Positions 24,032-35,720 are shown, counted from the stretch's first letter. The stretch: DNA of 64,000 nt from Rhabditophanes sp. KR3021 (GCA_963281155.1 CAUJLY010000001.1:8184001-8248000); one strand, 5' to 3'. Program-made: numbers and translations. Notes: generated from the letters alone by a model not told the origin.

Positions 24032-24304
24032 ATGTATAATAATAAGTATTTAAAATTCTACAAAGTTGGAGTTAATACAGATGCAATCAAATTAGACAAA
24101 GCTCCTCTTGCCAAAGGATCTTTTACTTGCAATGCAATGAATTACTTTACTCATAAATATGTTCATGGAGTCGTTCCAATTAGTTCTTATGGCCTCCATA
24201 CTTTCGAATGTAGTGGAAATTATATTTTGTGCGTTGTGTGCAAAAATGTGAATGGACCTCATAATGCTCTTGGCTATTTGACGGGATTCAATAAGAGATC
24301 TTAA
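24032..24304 (+). pseudogene. C-terminal fragment of an IgGFc-binding-domain gene
   Basis: A 90-aa ORF whose last 40 residues (GLHTFECSGNYILCVVCKN, then GYLTGFNKRS) match the end of the protein at 14025-15521 (GLHTLVNNGNYVAYVICKN, GYLTGFNKRK). The part before it aligns more weakly. There is no signal peptide and no upstream domain, so this is a truncated duplicate. The frame is open, so recent truncation or selection on a fragment cannot be excluded. Confidence 0.6.
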
Positions 24305-24545
24305 ATAATTATCGAGTTTTTGAAAACTGTTAGCTTTTAAGTAAATTTTTATATTGTATCTTTTTTGAATAAAGGAATTGAACGCCAAATTAAAACAGTT
24401 TACCTTAACTTCTGTGAAGTAAGCCAACATTTGGTTGGAACTAATTCATCGTTAAATTCTGAATTTATTTGAGCAGAAATGTGAAATCAATTCACCAAGT
24501 ACAAACAACAATTATAATGACATGAACTTTATTCGATAAACACAA

Positions 24546-25263
24546 TTAAAACTTAGAATCCTTACGGCTTTGAATGTAAGCCTTAATTTTAGGTTCACTT
24601 TCAACTTGTTGATAAAGTTTATTCAATTTAGTTGCCTCAGCTGGAATGGTAACTCCAAATTTGTGTGAAACAAGCCATGTGATGTGGAAAAGAGCAACAT
24701 CAGCGAGGGTTAATTTGTTTCCAACTAGATGGCCTTGTTCGTTGATGAAGGTGTTGTATCTGTGGAGGGTAGGAAGAACGTGATCTTTTATGATTCCTCC
24801 CATCAGTACTTTTTTCTTCTCTTCGTCTTGTTCCAGGATGGCTGGTTTGAATTGGGCGAGGAGGTCGTCGATGCCTAGATAATAAGGATGATTATAAAGG
24901 ATGTTTTTGTTTACGTACCTAGGATATATTGAGCGATTTCAGCATTTTCAATGTCGTCTTTTCCCATCAAATGGAAACGAGTAGCCAAGAAAATTTCAAT
25001 AGCTCTAGATTGGGCTAGAATATGCTTTTTGCCATTTTCTTCGAACTCCAAAAGTGGAAGTTGTTGGAACAAAGGAGTAGAAGCTTTGTGTTGTGGCCAT
25101 TCAGCAAAAGAATAACGGAAATCTTCGAATTTGGCTCCACCAAGGGTAAAAAGAAGACGAGAAACCTCGGCTAAATAAAACAATAATAAATATTTCCATT
25201 AATATCAAACACACCTCTTCCGTATAAATCTAAGTAAGTCAATTTGTAGTTAGTTGCAGACAT
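24546..25263 (-). CDS. Glutathione S-transferase, sigma-like
   Basis: Three exons, 25263-25215, 25170-24919 and 24874-24546, give 209 aa, the usual length for a nematode GST. The thioredoxin-like N-domain has the catalytic-type Tyr (YKLTYLDLYGRAEVSR), PLLEF and the substrate-binding AQSRAIEIFLATRF. The all-helical C-domain includes the N-capping ADVALFHITW. It is cytosolic and conjugates glutathione to electrophiles or lipid peroxides; nematode sigma-like GSTs are often stress-induced. TTTTAG about 15 nt before the ATG suggests trans-splicing. Two related genes are at 26451-27154 and 33968-34722. Confidence 0.9.
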
Positions 25264-26450
25264 ATTCGCTCTTCAAAACTAAAATAAATCAGAATGAATA
25301 AAATACAACCGAATCTACTTATTTATATAGCAAAAATGTTTGTGTAAAAAGGAACAATAATAGTATATAGTCAATTGATTTCATTCTTACCAATCTCTTC
25401 CCTTGATTGACGAAAAGACATAAGTCGCACACAACAAAAGGGTAATTAGCGAGAGAGGTGACGCTTACTTTGTATTTATTTTATGTAAAAGTTATGACAA
25501 TATTGTGATTATCTTTTCTATGATAAATATAGTTTTTAATGAGACACTTTCCGCAAGATTAATTTCATATCTATTAATGTGTTAGTTGTGATAGAATGCT
25601 TTTATAATCTGTTGTTTGTTAATAAATAAGTCATCTTCTATATTGCTAGTTATTATTTTGCAAAAAATAGTGCTTAACACGTGCAAAAAACAAGAAACAG
25701 TTAAAATTAAGTACTTCGCAATTTTAATTTTGTTATTTGTAGTTAAATGTAGAGTGCTTTAATCAAATTACGTCAAGTTTACGATGCTAAGATGTACAGA
25801 GTTGATGTTTTTTTAATTCTCTCTTTGATCCTTACAAAATAATCTTTATAGTGTGCTTTTCACATAACGTACCAAACATTATAACCACAAATTTAATACA
25901 ATCTCGCTTTTGACATCAAAGTAGAGAATATTTGGGTTCAATAAAAACTTACTTTCAATTGACACATACATAATTAGTCTACTTGATAAGTCAAATCACA
26001 TAAATAAATTAGTCAACTTGATAAATTACATCTCGTAATTTTAAATAGATTAAATTTTTTGCCATGTTATTGTAGCATTTAATAGGTCAAATTTATTAAA
26101 ATACTCCATAAGCACGGAAAAACTTTTAACCATCTAAATAAATATATTCCAGCATAAAAGCAAGAAAGGTGTAGTACCGACTAATCCAACTAAAGCTGTC
26201 TTAAATGTCCACAACTGTAACATTGTTAAAAATATCCTTTCAGACAAATGACTAAAATACATTTATTTCAGCAACACAGTTCGAGAGTATGATTTAATAT
26301 CCAACCAAATAAAGTAAATAAATGTGTGAATGAATTTATATTTATTCTTTTTAAATAATAAATTCAAATTTACTAATAAAATGAAACATATTAAGAGTTT
26401 AATGGTGCATACATTGAGTCTCTTTGGATTATTTTGGATGTGGCACTTAA
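25264..26450. other. Intergenic stretch between two GST genes
   Basis: About 1.2 kb of AT-rich DNA without a supported gene. It contains the promoter of the 24546-25263 GST. No obvious stress-response element was identified by eye. Confidence 0.5.
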
Positions 26451-27154
26451 TTAGAATGGGGATTGCATTCTTGTCTCAAGATAATTCTTGAGCTTTGGAT
26501 TTTCGGACGTTTGTTTGAAGAATTTTTGGAGGTGTTCGTATTTGGAGAGGATGGTTTTGTTGACATGAGTAAGGAAGTAGAGGATTTGGAAGATAGCAAG
26601 GTCGGCGTGGGTGGTGTGATGGCCTGGAATTAATTGTTATTCTTTCAATTAAATGAGTACTTACCAACAAAGTGATTATGTCTGTTAATGGCTAGGAATT
26701 TGTCATGACGTTCAAGGAAAGAAACAACGTGCTCATCAATAATGGCTTTCACTTCAGCTTCTGACTTTAATGTATCATCTTCATTAAACATCTTAGCAAA
26801 ATGCTGACGAGTATCATCGATTCCACAAATAATTTGATCATTAATGGCGCGTTCGATGTCATTTTTTCCAACCAAGTTAAATCTACGAGCTAAGAATCTT
26901 TCGATGGCACGACTTTGGGCGATTTTTACTCCATCGACTTCTAAGACTGGTAGTTGTCCATATGGTTGTTGGGCTTTGAGAGCTGGCCATTCTTCATTAG
27001 TGAATGTAGCTTCTTCGAAAGCTTGACGAGCGTAGGTGAAAAGAAGTCTAGTAACCTAAAATAAATTATTATTATTCGTAAGAATTAATAAAAGCAGTAC
27101 CTCTCCACGTCCGTGGCAATTGTTCCAATAAATAAGGTTGTAGCTAACAGTCAT
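26451..27154 (-). CDS. Glutathione S-transferase, sigma-like (second copy)
   Basis: Three exons, 27154-27101, 27055-26665 and 26623-26451, give 205 aa. Diagnostic segments are YNLIYWNNCHGRGEVTRLLF, QLPVLEVDG, the glutathione-binding AQSRAIERFLARRF and the C-domain capping box HHTTHADLAIFQ. The ADLAIF motif lies after an intron in exon 3, the same place as in the other two GSTs here. Its expected role is glutathione conjugation in the cytosol. Divergence from the neighbour at 24.5 kb is substantial, so the duplication is not recent. Confidence 0.88.
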
Positions 27155-27917
27155 GTTGATATATATTAATTGAATGGTATGCTATTTTCTCGAAACAAAA
27201 TCCTTATATAGAATTTAATAATTAGCCGCATTTGTGACTAGTTTCAAGATTATAAAACCTTATCATCTTCTATTCCCAAAACTAAGTTTTAAAGTTACTG
27301 AATGATATCAAATTTACTTCATTGATACATGCTTGTGACAAGATTAAGACAACCAAATTACATCTTTGGCTAAGAGGGAGTTTATTTATAGATAAGGAAT
27401 GTATTTTCATTTTTATCATTTAAATGAAAGAGACAATTATGTACTGAATTTGTATTAATATAAAAAGATTAAATTTAGTTTGGTTGTTACTAGGAGCAAT
27501 ATTGTTATATTTGGTTTGCTTTATTGGTCGAACGTTGTATTCTTTCATTAATTACTTGTAAAATTTCAATAAAATAAGCCATCTGTTGTCACTAGTGTTG
27601 ATTTAAAAATAAGCTTCAATTAACCTTTTAGGTCTACTTTCTTTTTAAATTTGCAATTCCAATTTTATCAATTGAACGTATACTATCAGAATATTTGAAG
27701 CTGAAACAAAGACAAGCTTCATTTCCCTTTCTAAAAATGACGGTACAGTAAAAGAATACTGATTTAAAGTCCTAATATGATAATGCCAACAAGGCGAAAG
27801 TGTATATAAAAACTTCATTGGTTCATAAAAAGACGACATTTGCCGCAAATACCTTCTATAAATCCGGTATTTGCTTAGTAAGTCTACATAGTATAATATT
27901 CTTAGTTCCCTAGAATA
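27155..27917. other. Intergenic stretch
   Basis: AT-rich. One 67-aa minus-strand ORF (27645-27848) has no supporting features and is not called. The stretch runs up to the MITE. Confidence 0.45.
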
Positions 27918-28103
27918 CAGTGAAATCTGAGCTTAGTGAACACCGAGTATAATGAACATCTGTTTACAAGGAACAAGATATTTTTGGTATTGGGTTAGCT
28001 TTAGAGTTAATTTGCATTTTTTTAATCTGAGTATAATGAACAACTGTCTATAGTGAACAAAAATCTCGGTCCCTTTAGTGTTCACTAAACTCAGACTTGA
28101 CTG
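27918..28103. mobile_element. Small TA-flanked MITE (Tc1/mariner or pogo type)
   Basis: Terminal inverted repeats of about 26 bp start CAGTGAAATCTGAGCTTAGT at 27918 and end as the near-complement at 28078-28103 (GTGTTCACTAAACTCAGACT and onward to CTG). A TA dinucleotide flanks each end, consistent with TA target duplication. The inside has further repeats of the TAATGAAC type and no ORF. At 186 bp it is a non-autonomous element. Confidence 0.75.
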
Positions 28104-28293
28104 TATATGCTCATCATATATTCACTGTACTAACGAAATTTACCTTATTTTGTGTCTCATTAAAGCGGCTTTGTTTTCCAAGTTAACTTGATGATAACTA
28201 TTAAGAATTTGGTGTGCATTGCATTAACCTCTGAATCGTTCCATATTATATATTTTCAAATTCTAAATAATGATTGTACTTGTTAAGAACCTT

Positions 28294-28930
28294 CTATCCT
28301 ATTTTTTCAGGTACAATGTGTTGGCGACGGAAATCCATTCCAGTATTTTGGTGTTGCTGATGACGTACATTTACTTCAGCGTTGCATTCCTCTCTTTGTA
28401 AAACAATAACGGCAGCTCTTCGGTCTTGCTCATTAGGAATATTAGTTTCTACATGCGTATTGAATTGATTAATCATTTCAATTCGTTGCATATTAATGTT
28501 AGTAAGAATATTATTTACAGTAAAAACATTAAAAAGAATATACAAAAATTCTTTATTAGCATTATTTGACGTTTCATTAAAATGATTTTTTAATAGTGGA
28601 ATATTACAAATGATTGAAGATTCATTTACACCAGTATTCATAGGTTCAGCAGTAGAACTCTCGAAATGCGTTTTCACATTGGGATTCAATGATTTAGTAT
28701 TGGAACTATTAAAATGTCCACTATTCAAAATATTTGAAAGACCACTCAAAGATGATTCAAAAGTGTAGCATTAAAATTATTGCAAGATCCATTTAAAGGA
28801 TTATTCAACAATCCAGTATTAATTGAATCAAGACTACTCAAATGTCCACTATTTGAACTCTCGGAAACTTTAATAGTATGATTATGGACAGTTTCAGCAA
28901 GTAAAGATATGCAATAAATTGCGAATCAGA
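28294..28930 (-). pseudogene. Asn/Ser-rich low-complexity ORF, perhaps frameshifted
   Basis: An open frame of 151 aa (28749-28294) is rich in Asn, Ser and short repeats (NSGHFNSSNTKSLN, then a helical IVLQREECNAEVNVRHQQ). Just upstream, to about 28930, a second frame carries the same repeat style (SGHLSSLDSINTGLLNNPLN) and stops near 28745. This suggests one frameshift or a missed intron. No domain is recognised. It may be a fast-evolving intrinsically disordered protein or a relic. Confidence 0.3.
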
Positions 28931-29362
28931 AAAACGTTGCATATATTCCTGTCTTGCAGCGACTCTTTATTATTGGTATAAATAAGTCAGTAGTTGTTTG
29001 GAAAAGAAAATTCCGGTATTCATGGTTGGTCGTGTTATAGATGCTTATAGTTGGTGGTTTAATAATAAATTTGATCCGAGCTTGTATTTATTAAAGTTTA
29101 ATAAAAGTTCTTAATATTACATTCCTTCCAATTAATTATATCCATCGCCATTAATCTTTTTACAAAAATGAAAACAATAACCAATGCTCACAAAAAAAAC
29201 ACAAATTTATCTGATGTAATTAGAATGCAATTATGTAGGTATAAAGTATATGCAAAATGATCTCTAACTACTAATAAATACATATAAATGATGCATATGA
29301 TAAATCTAAAGATAACAAGTCCATATAAAAGACTTTTAAAAAGAAATAATTCTACATCAAAA
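28931..29362. other. Intergenic stretch
   Basis: No supported gene. It holds the upstream region of the secreted peptide at 29363. Confidence 0.4.
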
Positions 29363-29596
29363 ATGAAGTTACATATTGCTATTTTATTAATTGTGAATAT
29401 TGTTTTGATTTCATCACAAGCTGTGGTACCCCCAGTAGATCAAATAACTACTACTGAAAAGATTCCAAATCTACCTTGTGTAGACATAGCTAGCAATTGC
29501 TGTACAATGGAGGAGTTGTGTACTTCACCACTGTGGAAATCTACTATGGACAAAAATTGCGAAAATACATGTATCTGTAGTCCAGATTCTTGCTAA
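29363..29596 (+). CDS. Small secreted Cys-rich (ShKT-like) protein
   Basis: From the ATG at 29363 this encodes 77 aa with a clear signal peptide (MKLHIAILLIVNIVLISSQA). A Thr/Pro linker and a six-plus-cysteine module follow: CVDIASNCC, LCTSPLWKSTMDKNC, CENTCICSPDSC. Spacing resembles an ShKT-type module, which in nematodes occurs in many extracellular proteins of unknown role. The upstream in-frame ATG at 29288 would place basic residues before the signal peptide, so 29363 is preferred. A paralog lies about 1 kb downstream at 30350. Confidence 0.65.
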   Translation: MKLHIAILLIVNIVLISSQAVVPPVDQITTTEKIPNLPCVDIASNCCTMEELCTSPLWKSTMDKNCENTCICSPDSC

Positions 29597-30349
29597 TTAC
29601 ATATAAACCCTATACTTAATTTTGACTCATGATTTCATTTTTAATGATAAATTATAATTAAAAAATATGTGTTTCTCCATCATGTAAAAATAAATTCAAC
29701 AAATAATTAGCAACAAGCAAATAAAATGTATCTATCAAAAAAGATTTATTCTAAACATCCAACGATAAGTTTGTGACGACTACACAAAAGTAAGTCCGCA
29801 AACAAGTGGAGAATGGAAACGCATATTGTATAATAAAACATGCATTTGTAAACTGAATATAATGAATTATATCATTTGTATTGTGGCAACAACCCTACTA
29901 AATTATATATTAGAGTCTAATGATTGCATAAATGAATACCTTTTGGTTAAATTAACAACTGTATTAATTTCCCTCTCATTAGAAAAAGAAATTGTTTTAA
30001 TTTATTATGTTCAACTTTAAGTTATGCTTGCAATAACTCATACCATTGTGTGTATCGACAAATTGAACGATTTTTTAAATCTGTACCTTAATAAAAACTA
30101 CAAGAACGTCTTTTTTATCACTGTTATTTAACACCCACTAATTAATTTGGAGTATGCAAGAGATTTGGTTATTACTTTATAATCCTTACAGTTATATCAG
30201 TTAAGGCGAGGTAACGGAATACGTTATCAAAAGATTGGAGCTAAATTATTATTTTTTGAATAATTTAATCATCTTAATATATAAGTTTAAGATGATAAGA
30301 AGCAATATAAAGGAAAAACAGAAATATTTCTAACTTTAAATATTCGAAA
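29597..30349. other. Spacer between two paralogous secreted-peptide genes
   Basis: AT-rich, with no supported ORF. Short ORFs here lack signal peptides or Cys patterns. Confidence 0.45.
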
Positions 30350-30616
30350 ATGAAGTTTTTAATTCTTTTATTCTCAATTATTAGTTTTGTTTCCGTTGTA
30401 AATTCTCAAACCACGACTACTATTGCTGGAGCTACAGTTACTGGAGGATCAACAACACAAAGTCTTCCATCTACAACTGAGGTTATTCCTGATTGTGTGA
30501 ATATTTCTAACAATTGCTGTGCAATGATTTCATTATGTTTATCACCTTTATGGAAAGATATTATGGGCAGAAATTGCTATAAAACATGCGTTTGTGATGG
30601 AGGAAACAGCTGCTAA
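30350..30616 (+). CDS. Small secreted Cys-rich (ShKT-like) protein, paralog
   Basis: An 88-aa protein: signal peptide MKFLILLFSIISFVSVVNS, a Thr/Ser-rich spacer likely to be O-glycosylated, then CVNISNNCCAMISLC, SPLWKDIMGRNC, KTCVC and SC. The Cys spacing and the words SPLWK and NC are the same as in the gene at 29363. The mature modules are conserved and the linkers are not, so they are tandem duplicates. Extracellular; partner unknown. Confidence 0.68.
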   Translation: MKFLILLFSIISFVSVVNSQTTTTIAGATVTGGSTTQSLPSTTEVIPDCVNISNNCCAMISLCLSPLWKDIMGRNCYKTCVCDGGNSC

Positions 30617-31683
30617 TAAATTAATTTGTAGCAATTATTTCATGTTTTTAATAAAAGGATCCAAATTTATATAGCTATTTTTAATTTGTTTTAAATATTG
30701 GACAAAGATGATAAGTGTATCGGTGTTGGTTTTACTTTGTGATAAAAGAAAGTATCGGTTCACAAGATGGCTATTGAGACATAAACTTTTTCTACTATAC
30801 CTTAGCAAAATATAAGAGGATGTGTAGGAGTCTAGAAAATTAAAAAACATCTCTTGTCTTGGTAGACTCTTTTGGCTCTACTCAATCCATCTTTGTAAAA
30901 TAAATGCATTTTCCTAGCCTGAATGAGCAATCACCTTTTTAAATGACACCTCTAGCTTCTTTTTTTGCAACATTTTTTTGCACCAACACACACATTCTGG
31001 ATGATTTGTTCTAGAACATTTCTATTTACCCCATCTCCTCTTCATTATCTCGCTTTGTTCAGTCACATTTGTACTTTACTTTAGTATAAGCTTTACAACA
31101 TGCTTCATAAGGTTAACCGTACTTTTTTGACCAACTAATATTAGATAGAACAAACTACATTATTAATTCTCATAAAAAACGATGACATAGTATGGCCTAT
31201 CTCGCTTACTCCCCTTACTAACTTTTGTGGTTTTTTCCCAAAATAATTAACTTCAATATTTCATCACTTAATTCCCATCATAAGACACAAGGTGCTTACT
31301 TTTTGTGGTTTCAATTATTGGAGAGGTTTATCAAAAATGTAGTCAGGTAGTAGTGCCTTTTTTACGAGTTTAAATGTCAATTTGTACGTATTTCACATTT
31401 AAAAATTCTTTTTCAACGCACCTAACAGATGTTTCGTTGTTTTTTTAAAAAATGTACACGATCATTTTAAACAGAACTTGATATTAAAGCAAATTAGATT
31501 CTTTTTTGGATACTTTATTTATACTACCATACAACTTATTTAACACCTTAAAGTAGATCTTTTTCATTTAAACGGTATACTGTTTTTAATCACCTCATCT
31601 AAATAAATGGCCCTTATAATAAGATTGAATTAAAATGGCATTTACCCACAATAAATTATCTCTTTCCAGAAAACTACCCAGCG
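30617..31683. other. Intergenic stretch
   Basis: AT-rich, with no supported gene. TCTCTTTCCAG at about 31661-31671 is the probable trans-splice acceptor for the CSL-type gene. Confidence 0.45.
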
Positions 31684-33544
31684 ATGTCAGAGGAAGACTC
31701 AATCAACGCTGACTTACAAGCCTTCCTTCTCAGCCAAGAAGCTCCTGAACCGGCACTGAATCAAGGAACAAAACGGAAATACGAAGGTAAGTGACACGTC
31801 TCCATACTGTTTATTGATATTAATTTCTAGATCACCACCAATCACATTTAATTCCTGGAACATCCTTTAGAGTACCGTTAAATTTGAACGAAATCTTTGT
31901 TTCGACGTTTAATCAGGTGATGGCATCATCTTCTTATGTTCCGATTTGTGAGACGGGAGTCGAGTCGCCTGGATTGTCTGAGGCCAATTCATCCCCTGTT
32001 TCGAAGAGGTCTAGGACTGAGAGTGTCGAGGAATTTAATGGAAATGGTAACATGGGTTTGGCTTTTCCACAAAATGTGCCACCTTTTCCGATGTCCATGA
32101 TGCCTAATAATATGAAGTTTCTCTGTCTTGTGAATGTCTTGCAAAAGTTGGGAGTCCTCAATCCTTTGTTTGAATCAATGCCCTTACCGGAAATGCCAGC
32201 TGACCAAGTAATTGTTGATTTCATAAAAAATAGGTCTTTAGAATGCATAATTCACATTCAAACAGTCGTCGTAGCCCAAAAAAGCTACGCCACAGAGAGA
32301 AGATTTCTAAGACCTGCACCAACCGTCAGATTAATTAACGATCCTGGGTGGGATCATTTCAGGAAATTAGTGACTGCCGCAAACACCGAATATACCTCTA
32401 AGTTAATCGACAAACCACTTCACATTCCTCAGGGAAGTATTATAGTTGATTCGTCGATTGCGGCTAACCTCAAAGGGCAATTGCATACTATTGACGGTTT
32501 ACCTGATGTTGACTTTGATTTGATAAAAACAAATTCCTTTTGCTTCAGATCATGTTATTGCCCCCAAAAATTGGATCGCAAGATTTTTGAACTTTCTGTC
32601 AAATTAAATACGGCGTGTGGTTTGATTTTGGGACGGTTTCATTCTGAACCAATTCATATCATTAGCAAACCATCGAGAAAGAGAACTGTTCTTAAGAGAA
32701 ATGAACCAACAGGTTCATTCATCAAAAGTGGATCGAAAATTGCTTTATTTGCCAGACTTCGCAACCAAAATGGAATGGCTAGGTAATCGAAGATTCACTT
32801 TATCTAAATAATCCTTCTAGATGTGTGAATGCGTATGAAGACTTGTTTACAGGAATGTCAATTGATTGGGATTTACTCAGAATATACATTGTTGAGAATC
32901 CAGAAGCACCAGGCGATGAAATGGTTTACTCTAATAATTATTTGCACTATAATGCTGTTGTCAAGTTGGTTTCTTGCAAGACAGGCTATTCTTTGCCATT
33001 GGTCAAGATTATCAAAGAAAGTCAAAGTGAAGAGACTGGATATGCCCCTGAACTAGTTTCGCAATTGCAGAAGGTAATCTTTCAATTTGTAAACGATCCA
33101 AAGAAGTATTTGTGCTTCAATGGTGATTCCTTCCCAGCTCTCTCTAGCAGGGATCAAATCGACAAGTATACACTCAACAAGCCTTGTATCTACCAAATAG
33201 TATCAGCTTCCGAAAGTGTCTATAAGTTTTATTACTCAAATGGCCTCAGCACAATGCCGATTTCTCCCTGTCCAAGAATCAAGAAAATCGAAGGAACAAG
33301 AGACAACGACCACTTCAGAATATTCATCATCGGCTCTAACTTCTCTCCATTCCTTCATGTCTGGTTAGGGGCTAAGAAAATCGACAAAAGCTATGTTATC
33401 ACCACTGAATCCATGGTAATTCTTCTAACTACCGAGCAATACGAATGGCTTCATTCTACCACTACCGAGGATAAGTCAATTTATTTTGTTCGTGAAGATG
33501 GAGTAATATACCCAACAGATTTATCTTTTCCTTTCAATGGGTAG
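31684..33544 (+). CDS. CSL-type (LAG-1/Su(H)/RBPJ) DNA-binding factor, diverged
   Basis: Three exons, 31684-31786, 31831-32782 and 32821-33544, give 592 aa. After a Ser/Pro-rich N-terminus the CSL Rel-homology region appears: CIIHIQTVVVAQKSYATERR, FLRPAPTVRLIN, GW. The beta-trefoil part follows (HIISKPSRKRTVLKRN and GSKIALFARLRNQNGMARCV), and then an IPT/TIG-like C-terminal domain (SPCPRIKKIEGTRDNDHFRI, IIGSNFSPFLHVWLG). CSL proteins are the nuclear effectors of Notch signalling. Metazoan CSL is normally extremely conserved. Here the core is recognisable but much changed, so this could be a second, fast-evolving paralog rather than the main lag-1. Confidence 0.82.
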
Positions 33545-33967
33545 TTTTTATAATTATAATGTTACTTTTTTTGAAGTCTATTTGTTAAGTATTGTTATTA
33601 TGTTTATAATAAATGTTTGATATTCTGGCGTGTATTAGTTTTCTCTATATTCTAAAATGTATTCATGTTATTTTGAATGAAAACCTTTATTTATTACACC
33701 TTTTATTAAAAATAGTACTCATATCACATGTGTAAGCCAGATGCAAATGGCATCTATATTGCGCAAAATATTTAATTAGCTTTAGATAGGCATAAAACCT
33801 TTGTAAATTTCTTGTTTGGTTGTATTGAGTTTGTTTGAATTTTATGTTTAGTTTGTTTTGTTGTTAAGAAAATTTGTGGCAGTAGGCAAGCCTAATTGTG
33901 ACGAAGTATTTGTATCAGACAGTATATAAATAGTGTCTTTGGATAATATTTTTCATTTTAATTTTAG
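33545..33967. other. Intergenic stretch
   Basis: 3' UTR of the CSL gene (AATAAA near 33608) and promoter of the GST. The tail ends in ATTTTAG directly abutting the GST start codon. Confidence 0.5.
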
Positions 33968-34722
33968 ATGGCTCCTAAATACACTTTTACTTATTTTAAT
34001 TCTTTTGGAAAGGGTGAGGTTAGTTTGCCAATTAAAATAAAATTGCATTTACTGTTATAGGTTACGAGACTTGCATTTGCTTATGCCAAGGTACCTTATG
34101 ATGACGTAAGAATTGACAAGGAAGACTGGCCTGCTGTTCGAGCAACAAATAAGTTTCCTTTTGATCAACTCCCATTTCTAGAAGTCCAAGACGACAAAGG
34201 AACTTTCTGCTTGGCCCAATCTCGTGCTATTGAAAAATATATTGGAGATGTGTTCGGTTTAATGGGAGTTGGAAGACAAGATCATGCTTTGATTGACCAG
34301 TATATTAGCGGCATTGATGATTTCATGGCGAACTTCAAGTAAGTAGTATTGCTTTATAATTTAATATCTTTTGTAGGCCGATTTATCTGGAACAAGATGA
34401 ATCAAAGAAACCAGCTCTTATCAAAGAATTTTTGGAAGGTCCTGCCGTTGTGTTTTTGACAAGATATAATAATTTTGTCAAGAAAAATGGACATAATCAT
34501 ATTGTTGGTAAGCCAAAATGAGATCTTTTGAATAAATTCCTTTTAGGAAAGAAAATAAGTATTGCCGACATCGCACTTTTCCATATATTGTGGTTCTTAG
34601 AAAAAAAGATTGATCCAATGGCTTTGGAACCTTACCCAGAACTTCAACATTTGTACAATGATGTTTTGAGTCAACCCAACATCTCGGCTTATATTGCCGA
34701 AAGAACAGATCTTCCCATGTAA
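33968..34722 (+). CDS. Glutathione S-transferase, sigma-like (third copy)
   Basis: Four exons with starts at 33968, about 34062, about 34378 and about 34548 give about 208 aa. N-domain: YTFTYFNSFGKGEVTRLAFA, QLPFLEV, AQSRAIEKYIGD. C-domain: ISIADIALFHILWFLEKK. The first two intron positions match the other two GSTs. The start codon follows the trans-splice acceptor ATTTTAG with no 5' UTR. Cytosolic glutathione conjugation is expected. The catalytic Tyr region reads FTYFNSFGKG, with Tyr in the expected position. Confidence 0.87.
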
Positions 34723-35111
34723 TAAACAATTTAATAATTTGCACCAATCCATTCTTGATAACTTGTTTTGATGGGCCCGTAAGGTATACATAACTTGTAT
34801 TATTTTCTAATAAAGTGTAACAGAACTTGAGTAACATTTTCAAAGTAACCCTTCTCCAAACATTGATAACCTTTCGTTGCAAAAGAATCGAGTTGTTTAA
34901 AATTACCAAACGATGTGCCTATATTAATGGTGATAAACTTTTATTTACCTTAATATGTTATTCATTAGCTGATAAATACTTTTATTATCCTTCAATAGGA
35001 TTAATTGGTTGTTTGTTAGATTGTTATGTCGTATGTATCCAAGTTACGTGTTATTCAATTAGTTTTTATTAATGTGCAATATTAGTGATGGTTTGTGTTT
35101 TAGAAGTATCG
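34723..35111. other. Intergenic stretch
   Basis: 3' flank of the GST and 5' flank of mrps-14. TGTGTTTTAG at about 35094-35103 precedes the mrps-14 start by 8 nt. Confidence 0.5.
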
Positions 35112-35720
35112 ATGATACGTAATTTGTCTACGCTATTCAAATTGACGTTGGATTTGAGGCCATCAATGATGGTGCCAAATATTAGCAGAGGGGTCTCTTC
35201 AGATGTACCTCCGGCGCCTGGTAGTAATACTCCAATTTTAACAGACTCTGGTGGGCCTGAAATTGAATTATCTGCTCCGGCGGAAGAAGCAGAAGCTGTG
35301 GCAGTTCAGAAATGTTTGAAACTTTACAACCAAGCCAACCTCTCAGACATGAAACTCGACACATACCCTTTTTATGTGGAACGCGAATGGTGGAAAGAAG
35401 GTAAAAGAATGACTTTTTGGGCCAATTGGAGACAACTCAGGGATGTACGTAGAAGAAATGCCGTCCATGAAGCAGGGCCAGAAAGACTCCGGCTCAAGGC
35501 ACTAAAAGAAAATACCGTTCTGCCACAAGCTCTAAGGGATGAAATGGGGGAAAAGCTGCACGTTATGAATTCACACACCAGACCAAATCTCATATTGAAT
35601 ATGTGTATGTTCACAGGAAGGCAAAGAGGAAAGATTAAGCCGTATCGTGTTAATAGACATATCTTCCGTAAATTAGCGGATCATTCACAGTTAAGTGGAG
35701 TTCAGAGAGCTATGTGGTAG
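35112..35720 (+). CDS. mrps-14: Mitochondrial small ribosomal subunit protein S14 (uS14m)
   Basis: Intronless; the preferred start is 35112 (MIRNLSTLFKLTL, a mitochondrial-targeting-like helix), giving 202 aa. The C-terminal half carries the S14 signature: WRQLRDVRRR, ALKENTVLPQALRDEM, CMFTGRQRGKIKPYRVNRH, FRKLADHSQLSG. uS14m sits in the head of the mitochondrial small subunit. The N-terminal extension (about 80 residues, Pro/Glu-rich) is longer than in vertebrates. A second gene begins 194 bp downstream on the same strand, a spacing compatible with an operon. Confidence 0.88.
   Translation: MIRNLSTLFKLTLDLRPSMMVPNISRGVSSDVPPAPGSNTPILTDSGGPEIELSAPAEEAEAVAVQKCLKLYNQANLSDMKLDTYPFYVEREWWKEGKRMTFWANWRQLRDVRRRNAVHEAGPERLRLKALKENTVLPQALRDEMGEKLHVMNSHTRPNLILNMCMFTGRQRGKIKPYRVNRHIFRKLADHSQLSGVQRAMW

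Noticed and set aside
27645..27848. 67-aa minus-strand ORF between the GST and the MITE
   Set aside because: No recognisable domain or context, and it sits in low-complexity AT-rich DNA.
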